Source: Akkermansiaceae bacterium (GTDB lineage Bacteria; Verrucomicrobiota; Verrucomicrobiia; Verrucomicrobiales; Akkermansiaceae). From it: DNA of 5,146 bases. Shown one piece after another: positions 1 to 5,146 of the stretch. Both the position numbers and the translations under genes were made by a program. Every line of letters begins with the position of its first letter. Position 1 is the first letter of the stretch. The stretch is taken from contig JAQGPE010000308.1 of assembly GCA_028293225.1 (NCBI GenBank), positions 1-5,146 on the forward strand, in the 5' to 3' direction. Below the pieces are notes generated by a model that was not told the DNA's origin, did no database searches, and worked only from the letters and a program-made list of their open reading frames with translations.

Positions 1-15
1 ACGCTCTTCCGATCT
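1..15. other. Residual Illumina read-1 adapter (artefact)
   Basis: The first 15 bases, ACGCTCTTCCGATCT, are identical to the 3' end of the standard Illumina TruSeq read-1 adapter. They sit exactly at the window edge, where untrimmed adapter is expected at a contig end. They happen to be in frame with the NRPS gene and add no stop codon, so a gene caller could translate them; the residues they encode should not be treated as biology. Genuine sequence probably starts at 16. Confidence 0.9.
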
Positions 16-3006
16 GAGATCACTTTGGGCGCGGCCCTGCAGGCTTACCGCGAGGCGATCCTCAAAATACGCGATGTCATCGCCGTGGATGCCAAGGTGG
101 CAGCGACCGCTCTGGGCCGCCATCCCAACCATCCGTGGGATTCGGTCGTCGTCACCGAAAACGGCAGCCTGGCCGACGCCGTCATGCCGGCGTTGCCACC
201 AGGATTCGTCAGCAGCATCGAACTCTACGAAAGGACCGGGGAGCCCCTCTCCGCCTCGGCATGGATCGGCTCCAGACCGGAGATCGAGGTCGAAGCGGCG
301 CCCGAGATTTTCTCCGCGCGCGCTGCCAAAGTGCTGGCACGAACGTGGCTGACCACGATCGAAGTCATTGCGGCGGCGGATCCTTCCACCCGGCTTGGCG
401 ATCTTGAGATCTTCCCTGCCGACGATCTGGAAGCGTTGCGGAAACTTGAATCCGGAGGTGACGCACTGGCAGGCGATCAAACCACCATCTGGCAGGCGTT
501 CGATAAAATCGCAAGCTCCCACCCCCAGGCTCCCGCGCTGGGCTATGCGGAGGAATTCGCCACTTATAGCAGGCTCAGGGAGGCTGCCGAGTCGCTGGCT
601 TCAGCTCTCCATGCCGCGGGGACTCGCGCGGGGGACCGCGTTGCGTCGAGAATCGACGACCGCCGCTATGCCGCCCTGGCGGTTCTGGCGTGCGCCCGGC
701 TGCAGGCGGTCTACATGCCCTTTGACGCCGATATTCCGAGCGAGCGGGTGCAACGGATGATCGAGGTTGCCGAGCCAAAGGCCATCATCCGGGACGGCCC
801 GGAAGAACCCGCGACCGCGGGGCTGCCCCACATTCATCCGGATCAGCATTCCGCGGGAGATCTGCCTCCGTTTGTCCCTCACGACCCTTTCGCACCCTTT
901 TGCCTGCTGTTCACTTCCGGGTCCACCGGCGAGCCAAAGGGGGTGATCAATCACCACCATGGGATCCTCAACGAGGTCCTGGCTGTCGGCAAGATGCTCG
1001 GGATCGGCCCCTCCGACCGGGTGCTGCAATTCGCTTCGCTCGGCTTTGACGCGGCGCTGGAGGAGATTCTCGGAACCCTGGTTGCGGGAGCCATGCTGGT
1101 GCCGCGCCAGGAAGCGATCCTCGGATCCTTCGATCGCTATCAGGAGTTCATCGAGGCCCAACGCATCACGATCGCCGACCTGCCGACCGCCTATTGGGCG
1201 GCATGGTGTGCCTGGCTGGCGGAGAACGAAAAATCCCCTCCCTCCTGCGTCCGGGGCGTCATCATCGGCGGAGAGAAGGCGGGCGCGGCCTCGACTCTGG
1301 CCTGGAACAGGGCGTGCGACAGCAGCATCCCGGTATTCAACACCTACGGGCCCACGGAGACCGCGATTGTGGCAACCGCGTCGCGACTCGTCGTTCCCGA
1401 CCATGGCGGCGATCCGCCGATCGGACGTCCCCTGCCGGGACTGAGAGCCCGGATCGTGGATGGCCACGGGCGGATTGCAGCGCTGGGCCGCGCCGGGGAA
1501 CTTTGGCTGGGCGGCGCAGGGGTTGGTCTCGGCTACTGGAAGCGGCCGGAGACGACCGCGGAGGTCTTCATCACGGAACCGGGATCATCCCGGCCCGATT
1601 GGTATCGCACCGGAGATCTCGCGAAAATGGACGATCACGGAATTCTCCACTTCCTGGGAAGAGCTGACGATCAGGTCAAGATCCGCGGCAAGCGGATCGA
1701 GCCCGGGGAAATCCAGGCGCGGCTGGAGGCGCACGAACACGTGCGGCGGGCCCATGTCGGTGCGCGGAACATCAAAGGCCAGATGATTCTGGTCGCCTGG
1801 GTGGTGGCGCCTGGAGAAGATGCCGCGAGCCTGACCGCTTTCCTGCGCAAGGATCTGCCGGGCTGGATGACGCCGTCCGCCTTCGTCTTTCTGGAGGACC
1901 TGCCGCTGAATGCACGCGGCAAGGTCGACCGGAAGAAGCTGCCGGATCCGGCGGCGATCGAAGCACCGGCAAATGAAGAGGCTGCCGACGGCAGTCCGCT
2001 GGAGGTTTGGATGGCCTCGCTGTTTGCCGAGGTGCTGGGAGTGGAGGCGGACACCGTGCGCTACGATCTCGATTTTGCCGAGCAGGGCGGCGACTCGCTT
2101 TCCGCGATGGCGCTGGCGACGAGGCTGCGGCAGGCCGGGGTCGATCTGGATCCCGGCGAACTGGCGGCGGACTCCTCGCCAAAGGCGCTGGCGGACAAGA
2201 TTCACAACAACTACGGCAAGGCTCGTACCGAGTGGGAGCCGGTGCTGCGGCTGCGGGCGGGAAATCCGGAGAATCCCCCGCTGGTCCTGATCCATGCCAC
2301 TCCAGGAGACGTCCTGGGTTACGCCAATCTGGTCGCCGAGCTGCCGCGCTCGATCCCCTGCCTCGGCGTCGTCTCAAGAAGCCTGCATCTCCCGGATCAA
2401 CCCCACTCGACCATCGAGGAGATGGCCGCAGCGTACATCGAGATGCTGACGCCCCGGCTGGAGGGGAAGAAATGGATCCTGGGCGGCTGGTGCTACGGTG
2501 GGATCGTCGCCTATGAGATGGCCCGGCAACTGGTCGCGGCGGGCAAGGAAGCTCCTCTCGTCATCATGATCGAGACGTGGGCCCAATCCCCTGCCAGCGG
2601 GCTTCAGAACCTGAAGCTGAAACTGGCCAAGGCCATGGCCGTACTGACCATGCCCGCGGCGACCAAGAAGATCTGGAAGGAGGCGCGCAAACACCACCAG
2701 GCGGTCGCGGAAGGGCCGGCGGAGAATTCGGACGGGTTCGCCCGCTCGGCGGTCTATCAGGCAAACATGCTCGCGGTAGCGCGCCACCGGATGGGTTCAT
2801 ACGCGGGCGAGGTGCACCTGTTTCTCAGCGATAACGCCGCGGCGGATGGAACCCTGCCGGTAGCCAACGGAGGATGGCATGTGCTGGGAGCCAAACCAGT
2901 CGTGCATTCCCATGGTGGCAACCACTCGCTGGCACTGCGACCGCCGCATGTCGCGGGTCTGGCCGCGGGAATCACGAAATTACTCCAGGGCTCGATGAAG
3001 GTCTGA
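16..3006 (+). CDS. NRPS terminal module, 5'-truncated: (C)-A-PCP-TE
   Basis: Final module of a cytosolic nonribosomal peptide synthetase. It activates an amino acid with ATP, loads it on a phosphopantetheine arm, condenses it and releases the product. Residues are numbered from the TTG at 25. Residues 1-125 resemble the last lobe of a condensation domain (HPWDSVVVTEN near 36-46, like the PLFDTxVVFEN stretch after motif C7). The adenylation domain spans about 155-640: TSGSTGEPKG 297-306, NTYGPTE 439-445, YRTGDL 527-532, GRADDQVKIRGKR 545-557, and the A10 lysine K633 in GKVDR. The carrier domain spans about 657-735, with phosphopantetheine serine S691 in GGDSL. The thioesterase spans about 745-993: HATPGD 757-762, GWCYGG with C823, E850, and H967 in GNHSL. 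All core A motifs are intact. The frame is open to the window edge with no ribosome site before the TTG, so that TTG is not a credible start and most of the C domain, plus any earlier modules, is missing. The stop is TGA. Confidence 0.93.
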   Translation, partial: EITLGAALQAYREAILKIRDVIAVDAKVAATALGRHPNHPWDSVVVTENGSLADAVMPALPPGFVSSIELYERTGEPLSASAWIGSRPEIEVEAAPEIFSARAAKVLARTWLTTIEVIAAADPSTRLGDLEIFPADDLEALRKLESGGDALAGDQTTIWQAFDKIASSHPQAPALGYAEEFATYSRLREAAESLASALHAAGTRAGDRVASRIDDRRYAALAVLACARLQAVYMPFDADIPSERVQRMIEVAEPKAIIRDGPEEPATAGLPHIHPDQHSAGDLPPFVPHDPFAPFCLLFTSGSTGEPKGVINHHHGILNEVLAVGKMLGIGPSDRVLQFASLGFDAALEEILGTLVAGAMLVPRQEAILGSFDRYQEFIEAQRITIADLPTAYWAAWCAWLAENEKSPPSCVRGVIIGGEKAGAASTLAWNRACDSSIPVFNTYGPTETAIVATASRLVVPDHGGDPPIGRPLPGLRARIVDGHGRIAALGRAGELWLGGAGVGLGYWKRPETTAEVFITEPGSSRPDWYRTGDLAKMDDHGILHFLGRADDQVKIRGKRIEPGEIQARLEAHEHVRRAHVGARNIKGQMILVAWVVAPGEDAASLTAFLRKDLPGWMTPSAFVFLEDLPLNARGKVDRKKLPDPAAIEAPANEEAADGSPLEVWMASLFAEVLGVEADTVRYDLDFAEQGGDSLSAMALATRLRQAGVDLDPGELAADSSPKALADKIHNNYGKARTEWEPVLRLRAGNPENPPLVLIHATPGDVLGYANLVAELPRSIPCLGVVSRSLHLPDQPHSTIEEMAAAYIEMLTPRLEGKKWILGGWCYGGIVAYEMARQLVAAGKEAPLVIMIETWAQSPASGLQNLKLKLAKAMAVLTMPAATKKIWKEARKHHQAVAEGPAENSDGFARSAVYQANMLAVARHRMGSYAGEVHLFLSDNAAADGTLPVANGGWHVLGAKPVVHSHGGNHSLALRPPHVAGLAAGITKLLQGSMKV

Positions 3007-3028
3007 GGGAGGCCGCTGTCCCGCCCCG

Positions 3029-3059
3029 GCGCGTGATGACTTAATGGGTCATCGCGCGC
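3029..3059 (+). terminator. Stem-loop between convergent genes, possible terminator
   Basis: Left arm GCGCGTGATGAC (3029-3040), 7-base loop (3041-3047), right arm GTCATCGCGCGC (3048-3059). In RNA read from the + strand all 12 pairs form, one of them a G-U wobble. In minus-strand RNA the same position is a C-A mismatch, so the hairpin is better suited to transcripts coming from the NRPS. It starts 23 bases after the NRPS stop and overlaps the stop and final codons of the convergent flippase. No T tract follows on either strand, so it is not a classical intrinsic terminator. It may instead stabilise the 3' end or act with Rho. Confidence 0.4.
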
Positions 3060-4546
3060 AGAATCGGCCAGGAAAGAATCCCCACCGGCAGCGTCGCGAG
3101 CGCTCCCCGCCACGCCAGTTGCTGGAGAAGCGCGAGCGAGTTGGCGGCGGGATCCAGTGGAGCCAGCCAGAGCAGGAGCCCAAGGATTCCGAAACACAAT
3201 CCGAGCGGCAGCAGCGTGCCTTTCGCGTGGAAGGCAATGACTTCTCTGAATTTCAGGCTCAGCCGGCTAAGGGTGAGCGGAAAGACAATGAACGCGCCTG
3301 CGATCACCGTCGCGATCAGCGTCCCGAGAGCGACTCCCAGGATGCCCATGGTCCGAACCAGGATGACGCTGAGCACGAGATTGAGGACCGCATCGCCGAT
3401 GGAAATCCACAGCAACGGCCGTTCGTGGCCCGACATCATCAGCACCCGTTTTGAGCAGGAGTTGGTGATCTGGGAGGAATAGATCGCGAGAATCAGAGCC
3501 TGCCCCACCCAGAAGGTCTCATCCGGCACGACTTTCATGCCCGTCAGCAGCCGGATCAGCCCATCGAGATAGACGGCCGTCAGAGCATAACACGGCGTGA
3601 CCAGGATAAAGGTCAGGCGCGAGCTTCTGAGGAGCAGTTCGACCAGCCCATCGCGGTCGCCGCGCGCACCCAGGGACGCCGCCGCGGGCGAAAGGGCCGA
3701 CTGGAGCTGCACCGAAAACAACTCCAGCATTTCGCCCATTTTATAGCCGGCCTGATAGATCGCGACAGCACTCACGCCCACCGTCATCGAAAGCACCAAT
3801 TGGTCTGTTTTCGACATCAGCAGATTGCTGAAGGCGATCAGGTAGGCAGCCATCGAAAAGCTCAGTTGCAACTTCACCGACCGCCAGTTGAATAGCGATG
3901 GCCACAAGCGCAGCCCGGGGATCAGGCGAAAGGCCATGAGCATCGCCGCCAGGTTGGGGATGATGCTGGTCCCGACCGAGATGCCCATGAGAACCGGATA
4001 GCTCCATCCCAACTTCAGCCCGGTAAACAGACCGGCGAAGTTCACCAGTGTGCTCCCGACTCCAACCCAGTTCGCCAGATCGACCCTCTGTCTGCCGCGC
4101 AAAATCTCAGGAAACAATCCCAGCGGGAACATGACGGCGATCCCGGCGAAGAAGATCAGATAGGCATTCCGGAAGGTGTCATGATTGGCAGGCAGCACCC
4201 CCACTTTGGTGAGAAACACCCCGTTGATCAGAGAAAAGACCACGACGATCAGCACCGCCATGGCGACGAACGTCCAGAAGATGGTCGCAAGAAGACCGTT
4301 CAGCCCCTCCATATCTCTGGTGGCGGTCTTTTCCGCGACCGCCTTCTGCGCGGTGAAACCGAAACCGAAATCCAAAAGCAGACCGTAACCGAACAGTGAC
4401 CAGAGCAGCGACCAAAACCCGAATTGAGCTTCATTGAAGGTCTGGTACATGGTCCTGAAGAGGACCAGCCCCAGCACCAGACGAAGCACCATGCTGCCGT
4501 AACTGCTCGCGGTGTTTCTCCAAAATCGCTTTTTCCAATCAGGCAT
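3041..4546 (-). CDS. Polysaccharide/oligosaccharide flippase (Wzx-like, MOP superfamily)
   Basis: Inner-membrane protein predicted to flip lipid-linked glycan units (undecaprenyl-type carriers) from cytoplasm to periplasm. The 501 residues match the usual length of roughly 400-500. Hydrophobic segments suggest 12-14 helices, for example near 14-34, 44-64, 86-108, 128-148, 156-176, 311-335, 381-400, 402-424 and 443-463. The N-terminus is typical of the family: a basic start (MPDWKKRFWRN), then FGFWSLLWSLFGYGLLLDFGFG around 42-63, with the DFG typical of these transporters. I chose the ATG at 4546. An in-frame TTG at 4606 would add 20 polar residues, but the helix-preceding basic stretch begins right after this ATG. 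Its ribosome site is weak (AAAGG two bases upstream), so the start is uncertain. The stop is TAA. It converges tail-to-tail on the NRPS with 34 bases between stops, and follows a paralogous gene on the same strand. The exact substrate cannot be read from sequence. A different MOP-family lipid exporter is the main alternative. Confidence 0.85.
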   Translation of the reverse strand: MPDWKKRFWRNTASSYGSMVLRLVLGLVLFRTMYQTFNEAQFGFWSLLWSLFGYGLLLDFGFGFTAQKAVAEKTATRDMEGLNGLLATIFWTFVAMAVLIVVVFSLINGVFLTKVGVLPANHDTFRNAYLIFFAGIAVMFPLGLFPEILRGRQRVDLANWVGVGSTLVNFAGLFTGLKLGWSYPVLMGISVGTSIIPNLAAMLMAFRLIPGLRLWPSLFNWRSVKLQLSFSMAAYLIAFSNLLMSKTDQLVLSMTVGVSAVAIYQAGYKMGEMLELFSVQLQSALSPAAASLGARGDRDGLVELLLRSSRLTFILVTPCYALTAVYLDGLIRLLTGMKVVPDETFWVGQALILAIYSSQITNSCSKRVLMMSGHERPLLWISIGDAVLNLVLSVILVRTMGILGVALGTLIATVIAGAFIVFPLTLSRLSLKFREVIAFHAKGTLLPLGLCFGILGLLLWLAPLDPAANSLALLQQLAWRGALATLPVGILSWPILRAMTH

Positions 4547-4649
4547 GGCCTTTGCGTCGCGCTCAAAAATGGTGCATCGCCCGGTTGACGATTCGACGGC
4601 GTGCAAGCCTGCCGGACAAAATGCAACTTGTGTCCAAGATGCCTTCCTT

Positions 4650-4672
4650 GGCTCTATGCTGAGCCTAGGCTC
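4650..4672. promoter_or_regulatory. Palindromes in the flippase leader, possible operator
   Basis: The 233 non-coding bases between the two flippase genes (4547-4779) contain a perfect 12-base palindrome GAGCCTAGGCTC (4661-4672). Its left arm can instead pair with GGCTC at 4650-4654, across the loop 4655-4660, so two hairpins are mutually exclusive. Further short inverted repeats lie close by: CCAAG 4634-4638 with CTTGG 4647-4651, and GATCT 4724-4728 with AGATC 4732-4736. The site is about 115 bases upstream of the chosen flippase ATG, where an operator or a leader structure would be plausible. I see no convincing -35/-10 pair with correct spacing, no riboswitch and no T-tract terminator in this interval. 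Function is inference only. Confidence 0.25.
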
Positions 4673-4779
4673 CCCTTGACTCAGAAAGAAGCGAAAAGGA
4701 CATCCTTCGCCCGGACTGCGCCGGATCTAACAGATCATAGAGAGCATTTCCATGATACGACTGCAAGATCCCGCCTGCT

Positions 4780-5146
4780 TCAATGGGTCATCGACTTGAT
4801 GACCGGCCAGGAAAGGACGCCGATCGGGATGGCGGCGAGAGCGCCGCGCCAGGCAAGCTGACTGAGGAGGATCAGGGAACTGTCGCTGGGGTGCAGCGGC
4901 AGGAAGTAGAGCAGAACCGCCAGGATCGCGAGGAACAGGCCGAGGGGTTTGACGGTGCCCTTCGCCTGGAAGACGAGGAAGTCTTTCAGCGACAGCGCGA
5001 GGCGGCTGAAGGTGAGCGGGGCGACGACGAAGATGCCGGCGGCGGCGGTGGCGATGAGGGTGCCGAGGGCGACACCGGCGATGCCCATGGTCTTGGCGAG
5101 GATGATGCTGAGGACCAGGTTCAGCAGGGCATCGCCCACGGAGATC
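4780..5146 (-). CDS. Second flippase, C-terminal 121 residues only (truncated by window end)
   Basis: Partial gene for a paralogue of the neighbouring flippase, with the same predicted role in moving a lipid-linked substrate across the inner membrane. The frame is open to the window edge, so the N-terminal three quarters are missing; the GTG at 5139 is internal, not a start. The visible part aligns with residues 381-501 of the neighbour without a gap; by hand I count 76 identities in 121 (about 63%). Shared blocks include GVALGTLIAT, QLAWRGALA and the identical final residues MTH. Three to four hydrophobic segments are visible. The stop is TGA at 4780-4782. The gene lies upstream of the first flippase on the same strand, 233 bases away from the chosen start, so co-transcription is possible but not shown. 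Its DNA is more GC-rich than the matching part of the first copy. Confidence 0.82.
   Translation of the reverse strand, partial: ISVGDALLNLVLSIILAKTMGIAGVALGTLIATAAAGIFVVAPLTFSRLALSLKDFLVFQAKGTVKPLGLFLAILAVLLYFLPLHPSDSSLILLSQLAWRGALAAIPIGVLSWPVIKSMTH

Noticed and set aside
601..1467. Long open frame (288 codons) on the minus strand inside the NRPS gene
   Set aside because: It lies wholly antisense to intact adenylation motifs, has low-complexity Arg/Gly/Asp-rich composition typical of shadow frames in GC-rich DNA, and shows no recognisable domain.
1585..2295. Open frame of 236 codons on the minus strand across the A-carrier junction
   Set aside because: It is antisense to the A8-A10 motifs and carrier domain, rich in Arg, His and Gln, and has no membrane segments or motifs; it is a shadow of the NRPS frame.
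3044..3454. Open frame of 136 codons on the + strand, antisense to the flippase
   Set aside because: The product is highly charged (Arg, Gln, Glu, Asp-rich), as expected when a hydrophobic-protein gene is read backwards.
4734..4739. TATGAT (minus strand) as a -10 box for the complete flippase gene
   Set aside because: The nearest -35-like hexamer, TTGCAG, is 21 bases away instead of about 17, and the hexamer at the right spacing is a poor match; one hexamer alone is not evidence.
4786..4804. GGTCATC-GACTT-GATGACC hairpin as a separate terminator
   Set aside because: It lies inside the final codons of the second flippase, has only 7 pairs, and has no T tract; I mention it only as a counterpart of the larger hairpin at 3029-3059.
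4601..4861. 86-codon open frame on the + strand covering the gap between the flippase genes
   Set aside because: Its GTG start has no ribosome site, it runs antisense into the conserved C-terminus of the second flippase, and its product resembles no family I know.
5142..5146. AGATC at the right edge as the start of a second, reverse adapter
   Set aside because: The same place in the paralogous gene reads AAATC and both encode the conserved Ile-Ser start of the aligned block, so these bases are explained by coding homology.

Overview
This is a moderately high-GC bacterial window. It looks like one end of a draft or metagenomic contig, because its first 15 bases match the 3' end of an Illumina read-1 adapter. 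Nothing in it fixes the taxon. The single-species signals are weak, so I assign only 'GC-rich bacterium with specialised metabolism'; Verrucomicrobia or a similar soil or symbiont lineage is a guess.

Layout. Positions 1-15 are probable adapter. From 16 to 3006 on the + strand runs the 3' part of a nonribosomal peptide synthetase (NRPS): the last lobe of a condensation-type domain, a complete adenylation domain, a carrier domain and a terminal thioesterase. This is therefore the last module of an assembly line whose start is missing. A 34-base gap (3007-3040) separates it from a convergent minus-strand gene (3041-4546), a complete polytopic membrane protein of the polysaccharide/oligosaccharide flippase (Wzx-like, MOP superfamily) type. 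A 233-base non-coding, palindrome-rich stretch follows (4547-4779). Then comes the C-terminal 121 residues of a second minus-strand flippase (4780-5146), a diverged tandem paralogue of the first, cut by the window end.

Working together. The NRPS would activate one amino acid, join it to an upstream chain and release the product. Its adenylation pocket reads D-A-E-D-I-G-T-I-V-K, which suggests a basic amino acid such as lysine. The releasing thioesterase has Cys where Ser is usual and Glu where the triad Asp normally sits, which is the most unusual feature here. The flippases would move a lipid-linked glycan or similar lipid-anchored molecule across the inner membrane. Whether they serve the NRPS product or an unrelated cell-surface polysaccharide locus cannot be decided from this window; the convergent orientation argues against a single operon.

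I see no RNA genes, CRISPR arrays, insertion sequences or integration sites. I did not find a wholly new system. The candidates for a second look are the Cys/Glu thioesterase, its pairing with a possible lysine-type adenylation domain, and the duplicated flippase next door.
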